From contig SSSZ01000059.1 in NCBI GenBank assembly GCA_009469675.1, forward strand, positions 1 to 47,974: 47,974 nt of DNA. Reading direction: 5' to 3'. Each line of letters begins with the position of its first letter. Positions within the stretch are counted from its first letter, which is position 1. The DNA is from Azonexaceae bacterium. GTDB taxonomy: Bacteria > Pseudomonadota > Gammaproteobacteria > Burkholderiales > Rhodocyclaceae. Below, piece after piece: positions 10,641-20,183 of the stretch. The position numbers and the translations under genes were made by a program. Below the pieces are notes generated by a model, which was not told the origin of the DNA, did not search any database, and was given only the letters and a program-made list of their open reading frames with translations.

Positions 10641-10668
10641 AAGGGCGGTGCAGTCTCCCACACCGCCC
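10641..10668 (-). terminator. Possible intrinsic terminator downstream of ilvC
   Basis: An 8-bp perfect stem (GGGCGGTG at 10643-10650 with CACCGCCC at 10661-10668) encloses a 10-base loop. On the minus strand it is followed by TTATT, a weak T tract, which places it correctly to end the ilvBNC transcript before pssA. Confidence 0.5.
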
Positions 10669-10675
10669 AAGGCGA

Positions 10676-10740
10676 AGATAGCGCTAGGCGCGCACGCGCC
10701 GACAGTACGTTAGTACGGCAAGCGTAACGCGCTACCGAGC
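10676..10740. repeat. Inverted-repeat-rich intergenic element between pssA and ilvC
   Basis: The stretch contains GGCGCG-CA-CGCGCC (10688-10701) and GTAC-GTTA-GTAC (10706-10717), followed by CGGCAAGCGTAACGCGC. The pattern of a GACAGTAC..AGTACGGCAAG block resembles small dispersed intergenic repeats I remember from Neisseria and other Betaproteobacteria. I found no second copy in this window, so the repeat status is an inference. Confidence 0.3.
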
Positions 10741-10754
10741 CTGCGACCCGCCAA

Positions 10755-11795
<1,041 letters not shown>

Positions 11796-12287
11796 TCAGA
11801 CTTTGAGAATGCGGTCGCCGCGGCCAATACCGCAAACGCCGGTACGGACGGTTTCCAGGATCAGGCCGGCGTCGAGGGCGGCGATGAAGGAATCGAGCTT
11901 GGAGCTGGCGCCGGTCAGTTCGACGACATAGGTCGATTCGGTGACGTCGACGATGCGGCCGCGGAAGATGTCGGCCATGCGCTTCATCTCCTCGCGGTCC
12001 TTGCCCGTGGCGCGGACCTTGATGAGCATGAGTTCGCGCTCGACGTGGGCGGCTTCCGAGAGGTCGACGACCTTGACCACGTCCACCAGCTTGTTCAGTT
12101 GCTTGGTGATCTGTTCGAGAACCTCGTCCGACCCCCAGGTGACGATGGTCATGCGGGACAGGGAGGGATCCTCGGTGGGCGCCACGGTGAGGGACTCGAT
12201 GTTGTAGCCGCGGGCCGAGAACAGGCCCGCCACCCGGGACAGCGCACCGGCTTCGTTTTCGATGAGGATAGAAATGATGTGTCGCAT
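11796..12287 (-). CDS. ilvN: Acetolactate synthase small (regulatory) subunit
   Basis: This regulatory subunit activates the large subunit and confers valine feedback inhibition. ATG at 12287 starts MRHIISILIENEAGALSRVA, the usual first residues of IlvN/IlvH, giving 163 residues. An ACT domain fills residues 3-75 (GLFSARGYNIESL), and a second ACT-like domain follows. The reading frame is open far upstream through ilvB, but that part is a shadow of the large-subunit gene. The start is 17 bases beyond the ilvB stop, so the subunits are co-translated. The symbol ilvH would be equally acceptable. Confidence 0.96.
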   Translation of the reverse strand: MRHIISILIENEAGALSRVAGLFSARGYNIESLTVAPTEDPSLSRMTIVTWGSDEVLEQITKQLNKLVDVVKVVDLSEAAHVERELMLIKVRATGKDREEMKRMADIFRGRIVDVTESTYVVELTGASSKLDSFIAALDAGLILETVRTGVCGIGRGDRILKV

Positions 12288-12304
12288 AGTATTCTCTGCC
12301 CCGC

Positions 12305-14005
12305 TCACAGATCTTCGGCCAGAATCATGTCGGTCAGCCCCTTGCCGGCGGCGACCATGGGGAAGACGTTGGCGGTCGGATCGACGATGAAGTCCATGAA
12401 CACGAGGTCGTTCTTGTGTTCGGTAAAGGCTTTGCGCAGCGCCGGCTCGACGTCTTCCGGCCGCTCGATCTTCATGCCGACGTGGCCATAGGACTCGGCC
12501 AGCTTGACGAAATCGGGCAGCGAACTGACGTAGGATTGGGAATAGCGGCTGGAATAGAACATCTCCTGCCACTGGCGCACCATGCCGAGGTAGCCGTTGT
12601 TCAAGTTGATGATCTTGATGGGCAACTCGTACTGCTTGCAGGTGGACAATTCCTGGATGCACATCTGGATCGACGCCTCGCCGGTGATGCAGGCCACCTG
12701 CGCCCCCGGGTTGGCGAAAAGGACGCCCATGCCGTAGGGCAGGCCGACGCCCATGGTCCCCAGGCCGCCGGAATTGATCCAGCGCCGCGGTTGGTCGAAC
12801 TTGTAGTACTGGGCCGCGAACATCTGGTGTTGGCCGACGTCGGAGGTGACGAAGGCGTCGCCGCCGGTGACTTCGTAGAGCTTCTGCACCACGTAGTGGG
12901 GCATGATGAGCTTGTCCTGCTTGTAGCGCAGGCAATCGCGGCCCCGCCACTCCTCGATCTGCTTCCACCAGTCGGCAACCCCGGCGTCGGCCTTGAAGCC
13001 GGCGTCCATGAGTTTGAGGATTTCCTCGAGCACGTCGGGGACGTTGCCGACGATGGGGACGTCGACCTTGACCCGCTTGGAGATGGACGACGGGTCGATA
13101 TCGATGTGGATGATCTTGCGCGGCTCCTCGCCGAAATTGGCGGGATTGCCGATGACGCGGTCGTCGAAGCGGGCGCCGACGGCAAGGATCACGTCGGCGT
13201 AGTGCATCGCCATGTTGGCTTCGAAGGTGCCGTGCATGCCGAGCATGCCGACGAACTGGCGGTCGGTGGCGGGGTAGCCGCCCAGGCCCATGAGGGTGTT
13301 GGTGACCGGGAAGTTGAGGCGCCGCGCCAGCTGGGTCAGCTTTTCCGCGGCGTCGGAGAGGATCACCCCGCCGCCGGTGTAGATGATCGGCCGCTTGGCC
13401 TCGGCCAGCAACTGGACGGCCTTCTTGATCTGCCCCAGGTGCCCCTTGACCACGGGGTTGTAGGAGCGCATCTGGATGGTCTTGGGATACTCGAACTCGC
13501 ACATCTGGGCCGTGACATCCTTGGGGATGTCGACAACGACCGGCCCCGGACGGCCGGTGGCGGCGATATGGAAGGCCTTCTTGATGGTGATGGCGAGATC
13601 CTTGACGTCCTTGACCAGGAAGTTGTGCTTGACGCAGGGCCGGGTGATGCCCACCGTATCGCACTCCTGGAAAGCGTCCTGGCCGATGTAGGCGGTCGGC
13701 ACCTGGCCGGTGAGCACCACCATGGGCACCGAATCCATGTAGGCCGTGGCGATGCCGGTCACGGTATTGGTCACGCCCGGGCCGGAAGTCACGAGCGCCA
13801 CGCCGACCCGCTGGGAAGAACGGGAATAGGCGTCGGCTGCATGAACAGCGGCCTGCTCGTGGCGGACCAGGATATGCTTGACCTGTTCCTGCTTGAACAG
13901 TGCATCATAGATATGAAGCACGGAGCCGCCGGGATAGCCGAAAACGCAGTCGACCTTTTCTTCCTGCAGGCACCTGATTACAATTTCTGCACCGCTGATC
14001 ATCAT
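12305..14005 (-). CDS. ilvB: Acetolactate synthase large (catalytic) subunit
   Basis: This thiamine-diphosphate enzyme forms acetolactate or acetohydroxybutyrate. The ATG at 14005 gives 566 residues starting MMISGAEIVIRCL, matching the family; the frame extends to a TTG at 14071 but adds an atypical N-terminus. The catalytic Glu is residue 50 in VRHEQAAVHAADAYSR. The central domain and the C-terminal TPP domain follow, with TSDVGQHQM and the Mg-binding stretch ending in NNGYLGMVRQWQ. It heads the ilvB-ilvN-ilvC operon and is divergent from the sigma factor gene, with 122 bases between starts. I did not find an attenuator peptide rich in Val, Ile or Leu in that space. Confidence 0.95.
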   Translation of the reverse strand: MMISGAEIVIRCLQEEKVDCVFGYPGGSVLHIYDALFKQEQVKHILVRHEQAAVHAADAYSRSSQRVGVALVTSGPGVTNTVTGIATAYMDSVPMVVLTGQVPTAYIGQDAFQECDTVGITRPCVKHNFLVKDVKDLAITIKKAFHIAATGRPGPVVVDIPKDVTAQMCEFEYPKTIQMRSYNPVVKGHLGQIKKAVQLLAEAKRPIIYTGGGVILSDAAEKLTQLARRLNFPVTNTLMGLGGYPATDRQFVGMLGMHGTFEANMAMHYADVILAVGARFDDRVIGNPANFGEEPRKIIHIDIDPSSISKRVKVDVPIVGNVPDVLEEILKLMDAGFKADAGVADWWKQIEEWRGRDCLRYKQDKLIMPHYVVQKLYEVTGGDAFVTSDVGQHQMFAAQYYKFDQPRRWINSGGLGTMGVGLPYGMGVLFANPGAQVACITGEASIQMCIQELSTCKQYELPIKIINLNNGYLGMVRQWQEMFYSSRYSQSYVSSLPDFVKLAESYGHVGMKIERPEDVEPALRKAFTEHKNDLVFMDFIVDPTANVFPMVAAGKGLTDMILAEDL

Positions 14006-14127
14006 GATTTGCCCAATAAAGCTGTTGCCCGAAAAACCCGTAACCTTAATCGACCGACCCTCTTCGGTCAAGGCACCGGCGCCATAACCACAACGAATTC
14101 AAGGCTTTCCACGGAGGAGAGACCAAG

Positions 14128-14691
14128 CTGTCTTCACCAACAGAACTATCGCACTTTCTGGAAACCGTAGAACGCCGCGCCTTCAAGCAGGCCATGTTTG
14201 CCGTCCGCGAAGAAGAATCAGCCCTCGACATCGTCCAGGACAGCATGTTGAAACTTGCGGAAAAATACGGCGACCGGCCGGCCGAAGAACTGCCGATGCT
14301 CTTCCAGCGCATCCTGCAGAACACCATCCGGGACTTCTACCGGCGCAGCAAGGTGCGCTCGATGTGGACCACCCTACTCTCCGCCTTCAGCCCCGACGAC
14401 GACGACGAGCACGATCCGCTTGAGACCCTGGAAATCGAAGACGGTTCCGGCCTGGCGGCGACCCCCGAAGGCCGGGTCGTGCAGGCCCAGACCATCGCCG
14501 CCATCGAGGCCGAAATCGAAAAGTTGCCGCCACGTCAACGGGAAGCCTTCCTCATGCGTTACTGGGAAGACATGGACGTCGCTGAAACGGCTGCCGCGAT
14601 GGGCTGCTCTGAAGGCAGCGTGAAAACCCATTGCTCGCGCGCCACCCACGCGTTGGCTGCCGCCCTATCGGCAAAAGGAATCAGATTATGA
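14128..14691 (+). CDS. RNA polymerase sigma factor of the sigma-70/ECF type
   Basis: The conserved reading begins before the first ATG (14194): SSPTELSHFLETVERRAF is in frame and looks like real protein. No ATG, GTG or TTG precedes it in frame, but a CTG at 14128 sits 8 bases after a strong GGAGGAG (14113-14119), so CTG is the likely start, giving 187 residues. Region 2 includes ALDIVQDSMLKLAEKYGD and FYRRSKVRSMW. Region 4 is a helix-turn-helix, LPPRQREAFLMRYWEDMDV to GCSEGSVKTHCSRA. An acidic linker (SPDDDDEHDP) joins them. It overlaps the next gene by ATGA. Target promoters are unknown. Confidence 0.85.
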   Translation: MSSPTELSHFLETVERRAFKQAMFAVREEESALDIVQDSMLKLAEKYGDRPAEELPMLFQRILQNTIRDFYRRSKVRSMWTTLLSAFSPDDDDEHDPLETLEIEDGSGLAATPEGRVVQAQTIAAIEAEIEKLPPRQREAFLMRYWEDMDVAETAAAMGCSEGSVKTHCSRATHALAAALSAKGIRL

Positions 14692-15071
14692 GAGAAGAAC
14701 AGTACGCCGGCCGTATCCGGAAGGCATTGAACCAGGGATTGCAGGACATCTCACCGGCCAGTTCGCGCCGGCTCGAAGCGGCTCGCCACCTGGCCCTGTC
14801 GCGCCAGAAAAAGCCCCAGGCCCAGCTCGCCATGGCGGGGGCCGGGCGTGGTCATGGGTTCACCTTCGGCCACGACCATCCCTACCTGCGCAATCTCCTT
14901 TCGGTCATCGCCCTGCTCATCGGCATGTGGATCGCCTTCTACTGGCACAGCCACCAGTACGTCAGCGAAATCGGCGATGTCGACAGCGCCCTTCTTTCCG
15001 ACGACCTGCCTCCAGAGGCTTTCCTGGACAAAGATTTCTTCGAATGGCTAAAAGACTCGCTGGAAGAATAG
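14688..15071 (+). CDS. DUF3619 family membrane protein
   Basis: This 127-residue protein starts at an ATG overlapping the sigma factor stop (ATGA). The N-terminal half is basic and helical (YAGRIRKALNQGLQDI), then one hydrophobic helix at about residues 65-83 (LLSVIALLIGMWIAFYW) and an acidic C-terminal tail. This matches DUF3619, a family found after ECF sigma factors in Betaproteobacteria. A single membrane segment next to a sigma factor could indicate an anti-sigma role, but that is only an inference from position. It overlaps the following gene by 28 bases. Confidence 0.8.
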   Translation: MREEQYAGRIRKALNQGLQDISPASSRRLEAARHLALSRQKKPQAQLAMAGAGRGHGFTFGHDHPYLRNLLSVIALLIGMWIAFYWHSHQYVSEIGDVDSALLSDDLPPEAFLDKDFFEWLKDSLEE

Positions 15072-15574
15072 CGCTCTGCGCTAGCCTCCTGGCCACCCCG
15101 GCGTGGGCTGAACCGCCTCCGACGGCAGTGATCGGCACGCCGCCGCAACCCACCTGGTCCCAACTGACGCCGGCCCAGCGGTCGGTATTGGCGCCGCTCA
15201 GCGTCGACTGGGACAAGATGGAGAACCTGCGGCGCAAGAAATGGCTGCTCATCACCGAGCGCTTTCCCACCCTGAAGCCGGACGAACAACGCCGCATCCA
15301 GGACCGCATGCGGGAATGGGCGCTACTTTCGCCGGAACAGCGGGCCAAGGTGCGGGACAGCTACAAGGAATTCAATCAGTTGCCGGCCGAGCAGAAAAAG
15401 GCCGTCAAGGAAAAATGGGAAACCTATAGCAATCTTTCCGACGAGGAAAAAGCTCGCCTGAAACATGGCGGCAAGCCGCCCAAGCCGGCGGAAGCGACGC
15501 CTACCGCCGACGCTGCCACGCCGCCGGCCGCCGGAACGCCGGTGGCGGCCAGCCCAGAACCCGCCAAGCCCTGA
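15044..15574 (+). CDS. DUF3106 family exported protein
   Basis: ATG at 15044 gives 176 residues with a Sec signal peptide (RLAGRIALCASLLATPAWA) cleaved before EPP. The mature part is highly charged and helical, with a repeating pattern of LTPAQRSVL, LKPDEQRRI, LSPEQRAKV, LPAEQKKAV and LSDEEKARL, the mark of DUF3106. The C-terminal 40 residues are a Pro/Ala-rich tail. The gene starts inside the DUF3619 gene and ends one base into the RDD gene, so the four genes form one compact operon led by the sigma factor. The protein is likely periplasmic; its role is unknown, though it might sense envelope state. Confidence 0.8.
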   Translation: MAKRLAGRIALCASLLATPAWAEPPPTAVIGTPPQPTWSQLTPAQRSVLAPLSVDWDKMENLRRKKWLLITERFPTLKPDEQRRIQDRMREWALLSPEQRAKVRDSYKEFNQLPAEQKKAVKEKWETYSNLSDEEKARLKHGGKPPKPAEATPTADAATPPAAGTPVAASPEPAKP

Positions 15575-16005
15575 TGGCGGCGCAAGCTCCGGGCCTGGCT
15601 CGGCTGTTGTCGAGCCTGCTGTACGAGGGACTGGTGATCTTCGGCATCCTTCTGGTCGGCTTCCTTTTTCCCCAGATCGTCCTCACCGCCTTCGGCCTCG
15701 GCGCCCAGGGCAAGCTGCTCTGGGTGCACCTCTTCCTGCTGCTGATGTTTTATTTCATCTGGTTCTGGCTGCACGGCGGCCAAACCCTGGCCATGAAGAC
15801 CTGGAAGCTGCGCATCGTCAATGCCGACGGCTCGCCGCTTCGCCCGCTCCAGGCCGTGCTGCGCTACATGGCGGCGTGGCCAAGCGTTGCCTGCCTGGGC
15901 ATCGGCATCCTCTGGGCCTTGGTCGACCGGGAGCACCAGTACCTGCACGACCGCATCGCCGGCACCCGCATCGTCTTCGAGCCGGCCGAACGACCGGCGG
16001 CCTGA
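15574..16005 (+). CDS. RDD family inner-membrane protein
   Basis: A 143-residue protein whose ATG shares one base with the preceding stop (TGATG). It shows the RDD layout: a first helix with the family's variant Arg and Asp positions around LSSLLYEGLVIFGILLVGF, a second helix (VHLFLLLMFYFIWFW), the motif GGQTLAMKTWKLRIV, and a cytoplasmic end DREHQYLHDRIAGTRIV. RDD proteins are small membrane proteins with poorly defined transport or ion-related roles. It ends 8 bases before the convergent lptG stop. Confidence 0.85.
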   Translation: MAAQAPGLARLLSSLLYEGLVIFGILLVGFLFPQIVLTAFGLGAQGKLLWVHLFLLLMFYFIWFWLHGGQTLAMKTWKLRIVNADGSPLRPLQAVLRYMAAWPSVACLGIGILWALVDREHQYLHDRIAGTRIVFEPAERPAA

Positions 16006-16013
16006 TCGGGCGG

Positions 16014-17096
16014 CTAGCGCCGCTCGACCCACCAGATCATGCCCATCGCCGCCAAGAGGAACATGGCGGAGGGCGCCGCGGCGCTGGCGAAGGGGGGCCA
16101 GGAATTGATAACGCCGAGGCTGGAGAACAAGCCGTTGAGCATGTGGAAGACGATGCCGATCATGACCCCGGCGAAGATTTTGAGGCTGACGCCGCTCATC
16201 CGGTTGTGGGAATAGCCGAAGGGTAGCGCCAGGGCCACCATGACCAGCGCCGCCAGCGGGTAAATCAGCTTCTTCCAGATGGCGATTTCGTAGCGCTCGG
16301 TTTTTTGCCGGTTTTCCAGGAGGTGACGGGTGTAGTTGTAGAGTCCGTAGAGCGACATGCGTTCGGGCGCCACCATAAGGACCGAAAGGAGATCCGGTGT
16401 CACCGCCGACCGCCATTCCAGGCTGTCCTGGCGCTCCACGGTGGCGACGTCGCCCTGCAGGCGGGTGCTCACCACCTCGCTGAGCAGCCAGCGGTCGGGC
16501 TGCTGGTAGCGGCCCTCCCGGGCCTCGGTCACCGATTCCAGGGCCGCCCCGTCGTCAAACTTGTAGATGCGGATGCCGGCCAGGCGGGCGTCCGGCGTCG
16601 CCGTCCGGATATTGATGAAGCTGCGGCCGTCCTTGACCCACAGCCCGGAATCGAAACCCTGCTGCGCGATGACGTTGTTCATGGCGCGGGAACGCAGTTC
16701 CTGGGCCGCCCGCTCGGAAAAAGGCATGACCCCCTCGCCGACCAGCAGGGTGAGCAGGGCGAGCAGCCCGGCGACGCGAAAGAGGGTCAGGAGCAGATCC
16801 CGGGTGGCCAGGCCGGAGGCCCGGAGGACGGTGATCTCGGAATGCCGCGCCAGGGTCGATAAGGAATAGAGGGTGCCGATCAGGGCAGCGATCGGAATCA
16901 GTTCATAAACCCGCCCGGGAAGGCTGAGGACGACGAAGATGAGGGCGTGGCCGAACTGGTAGCTACCCTTGCCGACGCTGCGTAATTCGTTAATCAGGTC
17001 GAAAAAGCTAAAGAGCGCGAGAAAGGCGGCGAGCACCAGGAAAATGGCGGCGAAGGCCTCGCGCATCAGGTAACGCTGATAAAGCTGCAGGGCCAT
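16014..17096 (-). CDS. lptG: LPS export ABC transporter permease LptG
   Basis: LptG pairs with LptF to extract lipopolysaccharide from the inner membrane for the Lpt bridge. ATG at 17096 shares one base with the lptF stop and gives 360 residues beginning MALQLYQRYLMREAFAAIFL; the open frame beyond it belongs to lptF in another frame. Helices lie near residues 15-35, 60-80, 100-120 and a C-terminal cluster around 270-355, with a periplasmic jellyroll-like domain between. The N-terminal YLMREAF and C-terminal FGYSHNRMSG segments fit the LptF/LptG (YjgP/YjgQ) family. Confidence 0.92.
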   Translation of the reverse strand: MALQLYQRYLMREAFAAIFLVLAAFLALFSFFDLINELRSVGKGSYQFGHALIFVVLSLPGRVYELIPIAALIGTLYSLSTLARHSEITVLRASGLATRDLLLTLFRVAGLLALLTLLVGEGVMPFSERAAQELRSRAMNNVIAQQGFDSGLWVKDGRSFINIRTATPDARLAGIRIYKFDDGAALESVTEAREGRYQQPDRWLLSEVVSTRLQGDVATVERQDSLEWRSAVTPDLLSVLMVAPERMSLYGLYNYTRHLLENRQKTERYEIAIWKKLIYPLAALVMVALALPFGYSHNRMSGVSLKIFAGVMIGIVFHMLNGLFSSLGVINSWPPFASAAAPSAMFLLAAMGMIWWVERR

Positions 17097-18178
17097 CAGG
17101 CGGCCTTCCGCTGCCAGGGCAGCCGCAGGGTGACGCGGCGGTAGAACAGGAAGGCCAGCGGCACCAGCATCAGCCCGTGGACCGCCCAGACACCAATCCA
17201 GAAGGACAGCTTGCCCTGGGCCACCCAGGCCTGGCTCATGGACGTCAGGTTGCTGTAGATGGCGTAGATGAGGATGGCGATCAACATGTTGGCCGACCGC
17301 CCGGCCCGCGGATTGACGTAAGACAGGGGAATGGCCATGAAGGCGAGGATCAGCGCCGACACCGGCATGCCGATGCGCCACACCAGTTCGCCCCGGTTGG
17401 CGTCGCTGTCGTCGGCAACCAGTTCCCAGAGCGGCAGGCGGCTGGGGATGCGGTCGGTGGGCTTGGCTTCGGCGTCCTCGGTGCGAAAGCCGTAGCGTTC
17501 GAACTCCATGATCTTGAATACCGGCGTCCCGGGTTCGACCTCGTAGCGCCGGCCGTTTTCCAGGACCATGAAGCGATCGCCATTGGCCATGGTCTCCTGG
17601 TGGCCGGTGGCCGCCATGACCACCCCCAGCTTGCCCTGTTGCAGCGACGTCACGAAGACGTTCTTGACCTGGCTGACGTCGTCAGCCATGGCTTCGACAA
17701 ACACCACCCGCTCACCCTTCTTGGCTTCGCGAAAGGCCCCCGGAGACACCTGGGAGGCGTCGTTGCGGGTCGCCAGCTTCTCTTTGTACTCGGCGCTCTT
17801 GAGGTTGGCCCAGGGGGAAAGCAAGGACGACAGGATGGCGACGGCGAGCACCATGGGCAAGGCGAAATTGAGAACCGGGCGCATCCAGGCGGTGAGCGGC
17901 AGGCCGCAGGAGAGCCAGACGGCCATTTCGGAATCACGGTAAGACCGGGACAAACTGAGCAAAATGGCGACAAAAAGCGTCAGCGACAGGAGAACCGGGA
18001 GAAAATTGAGGGCGGCGAAGCCGAGCAGGGCCAGTACCGCCTCCGGCGCAATGCGCCCGCCGGCCGCGTCGTTGAGCAGGCGGATAAGCTGGGTGGAGGT
18101 CAGGATGGCAAGCAGCGCAACGCTGATGCCCGCCGCCGAATGCGCGAACTCGCGCCGGGCGGCGCGCTCGAATATCAT
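17096..18178 (-). CDS. lptF: LPS export ABC transporter permease LptF
   Basis: This partner permease of LptG has 360 residues beginning MIFERAARREFAHSAAG. Three N-terminal helices (about 15-35, 55-80, 100-120), a periplasmic beta domain and three C-terminal helices are visible. NPRAGRSANMLIAILIYAIY matches the family's conserved loop before a late helix. The gene is divergent from pepA, a neighbourhood common in Proteobacteria. Together with lptG it forms a two-gene transcript; the ATPase LptB and other Lpt genes are not in this window. Confidence 0.92.
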   Translation of the reverse strand: MIFERAARREFAHSAAGISVALLAILTSTQLIRLLNDAAGGRIAPEAVLALLGFAALNFLPVLLSLTLFVAILLSLSRSYRDSEMAVWLSCGLPLTAWMRPVLNFALPMVLAVAILSSLLSPWANLKSAEYKEKLATRNDASQVSPGAFREAKKGERVVFVEAMADDVSQVKNVFVTSLQQGKLGVVMAATGHQETMANGDRFMVLENGRRYEVEPGTPVFKIMEFERYGFRTEDAEAKPTDRIPSRLPLWELVADDSDANRGELVWRIGMPVSALILAFMAIPLSYVNPRAGRSANMLIAILIYAIYSNLTSMSQAWVAQGKLSFWIGVWAVHGLMLVPLAFLFYRRVTLRLPWQRKAA

Positions 18179-18181
18179 GCT

Positions 18182-18211
18182 TTGACGAAACTGAAAAAAT
18201 GCGGGGATAAT
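18182..18211 (+). promoter_or_regulatory. pepA promoter
   Basis: TTGACG (18182-18187) and GATAAT (18206-18211) are separated by 18 bases, a good sigma-70 pair. The predicted transcription start near 18218 leaves about 30 bases of leader before the GTG start, with AGGAG at 18239-18243. Confidence 0.7.
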
Positions 18212-18249
18212 CCCCTGAATATCGGAAATTGCTTGATCAGGAGCGGCGA

Positions 18250-19746
18250 GTGGAATTTAGCATAAAAAGCGGCAGCCCGGAGAAACAGCGCAGCGCCTGC
18301 GTCGTCGTCGGCGTCTTCGAACCCAGAAAGCTCACCCTGCCCGCCGAGTTGCTCGACAAGGCGGCCGAGGGCTACCTTTCCGACCTGGTGCGGCGGGGCG
18401 ACATGGAAGGCAAGGCGGGTTCCACCCTCCTCCTCCACGACGTGCCGGGCACCCTCTGCGACCGGGTTCTGCTCGTCGGGCTGGGCAAGGAAAAGGAATT
18501 CCGGGAAAAGGAATTCACCGGCGCCGTCCGGGCCGCAGTCAAGACCCTGAACGAAACCGGCGCCTTCGACGCCTCGATCTTCCTCACCGAAATCGCCGTC
18601 AAAAAGCGCAGCATCGCCTGGCGTGTCCGCCAGACCGCCATGGCCGCCCTCGACGCCACCTACCGCTTCGACGCCTACAAGAGCAAGAAGGACGAGGTGC
18701 GCCGCCCCCTGCGCAAGCTGACGCTGGCCGTCGAGCGCCGCAATGAGCTGACCCGCGCCGAAGAAGCCCTGGCCCAGGGCCTGGCCATCGCCGAAGGCAT
18801 CGCCTTCGCCCGCAACTTGGGCAACACCCCGCCCAATGTCTGCAATCCGGCCTGGCTGGCGGCAGAAGCCCAGGCCATGGCGAAGGAATTGAAGCTGGGC
18901 TGCGAAATCCTCGACCGCGACCAGATGGAAAAGCTCGGCATGCTCTCCCTTCTTGCCGTCGCCCGGGGATCGCACCAGCCGCCCAAGCTCATCGTCCTCT
19001 CCTACAAGGGGGGCAAGGCGGCCGACAAGCCGGTGGTCTTGGTGGGCAAGGGGGTGACCTTCGACACCGGCGGCATTTCCATCAAGCCGGCGGCGGAAAT
19101 GGACGAAATGAAGTTCGACATGTGCGGCGCCGCCTCGGTGCTCGGCACCATCAAAGCCGCCGCCCGCATGCAACTGCCCCTCAATCTGACGGTCGTCGTC
19201 CCGGCCGTCGAGAACATGCCCGGGGGCAACGCCAGCCGGCCCGGCGACATCGTCACCTCGCTCTCCGGCCAGACCATCGAAATCCTCAACACCGACGCCG
19301 AAGGCCGCCTCATCCTCTGCGACGCCCTGACCTACGCCGAACGCTTCGAGCCGGAAACGGTGATCGACGTCGCCACTCTCACCGGCGCCTGCGTCGTCGC
19401 CCTCGGGCACGTCGCCAGCGGCCTCTTCGCCAGCAAGGACGGCCTCGCCCGGGCTCTGCTCGAAGCCGGCGACGAAGCCCACGACCGGGCCTGGCACCTG
19501 CCCCTCTGGGACGACTACCAGGAGCTCCTCAAGAGTCCCTTTGCCGACATGGCCAACATCGGCGGACGGACGGCGGGGGCCATCACGGCCGCCTGCTTCC
19601 TCGCCCGCTACACCAAGAAATACGACTGGGCGCACCTCGACATCGCCGGCACGGCCTGGAAATCGGGCGGCGACAAGGGCGCCACCGGCCGGCCCGTGCC
19701 CCTCCTGACCCACTACCTGCTGCAGCGGGCGGGCGCCCTCGACTGA
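18250..19746 (+). CDS. pepA: Leucyl aminopeptidase (M17 family)
   Basis: PepA is a cytoplasmic metallo-aminopeptidase that also acts as a DNA-binding regulator in some bacteria. GTG at 18250 is chosen because AGGAG sits 6 bases upstream and VEFSIKSG matches the family N-terminus; an in-frame TTG at 18229 adds seven odd residues. The protein then has 498 residues. The M17 catalytic domain shows KGVTFDTGGISIKPA and the signature NTDAEGRL at residues 347-354. The ATLTGACVVALG segment follows. It leads a plus-strand series with holC 13 bases downstream. Confidence 0.95.
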   Translation: MEFSIKSGSPEKQRSACVVVGVFEPRKLTLPAELLDKAAEGYLSDLVRRGDMEGKAGSTLLLHDVPGTLCDRVLLVGLGKEKEFREKEFTGAVRAAVKTLNETGAFDASIFLTEIAVKKRSIAWRVRQTAMAALDATYRFDAYKSKKDEVRRPLRKLTLAVERRNELTRAEEALAQGLAIAEGIAFARNLGNTPPNVCNPAWLAAEAQAMAKELKLGCEILDRDQMEKLGMLSLLAVARGSHQPPKLIVLSYKGGKAADKPVVLVGKGVTFDTGGISIKPAAEMDEMKFDMCGAASVLGTIKAAARMQLPLNLTVVVPAVENMPGGNASRPGDIVTSLSGQTIEILNTDAEGRLILCDALTYAERFEPETVIDVATLTGACVVALGHVASGLFASKDGLARALLEAGDEAHDRAWHLPLWDDYQELLKSPFADMANIGGRTAGAITAACFLARYTKKYDWAHLDIAGTAWKSGGDKGATGRPVPLLTHYLLQRAGALD

Positions 19747-19759
19747 GGGGCGGCGGTTC

Positions 19760-20182
19760 GTGACCCAGATTTTTTTCTACCACGGCGCCAAGGACAAGCT
19801 CGCCGCCGCCTGCGCCTTGCTCGGCAAGGCCTGGGGCCAGCGCAAGCCGGTCGTGGTCTACGCCCCGGTCGCGGCGGTGGCCGACGGCCTCGACCGCCTG
19901 CTGTGGACCCAGCCGGCAACGGGTTTCATCCCCCACTGCCGGGCCGATTCCCAACTCGCCGCCGAAACCCCCATCCTGATCGCCGACCAGCTCGACAACC
20001 CGCCCCAGGACGAGCGCTTGATGAACCTGGGCCTCGAGGTGCCGCCCAATTTTTCCCGCTTCCAGAGCCTCATCGAAGTCGTCGGCGAGGAAGCCGAAGA
20101 TCGGGCCGCCGCCCGCGACCGTGTCCGTTTCTACAAGGACCGGGGCTACGCCATCCAGTATTTCGACCTGGCGGGCAAATAG
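19760..20182 (+). CDS. holC: DNA polymerase III chi subunit
   Basis: HolC links the clamp loader to single-stranded DNA-binding protein. The GTG at 19760 starts TQIFFYHGAKDKLAAACALL, typical of chi, and the 140-residue length is normal. Family hallmarks include the WTQ box (LLWTQPATGFIPH) and the LMNLGLEVP stretch. The pepA-holC order is widespread in Betaproteobacteria. The next gene begins one base after the stop. Confidence 0.93.
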   Translation: MTQIFFYHGAKDKLAAACALLGKAWGQRKPVVVYAPVAAVADGLDRLLWTQPATGFIPHCRADSQLAAETPILIADQLDNPPQDERLMNLGLEVPPNFSRFQSLIEVVGEEAEDRAAARDRVRFYKDRGYAIQYFDLAGK

Positions 20183-20183
20183 A

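Noticed and set aside
12288-13664. A long upstream extension of the ilvN reading frame
   Set aside because: It lies within ilvB in another frame, and the clear IlvN start is at 12287.
12416-14170. A 584-residue plus-strand frame opposite ilvB
   Set aside because: Antisense shadow of ilvB; no recognisable protein features.
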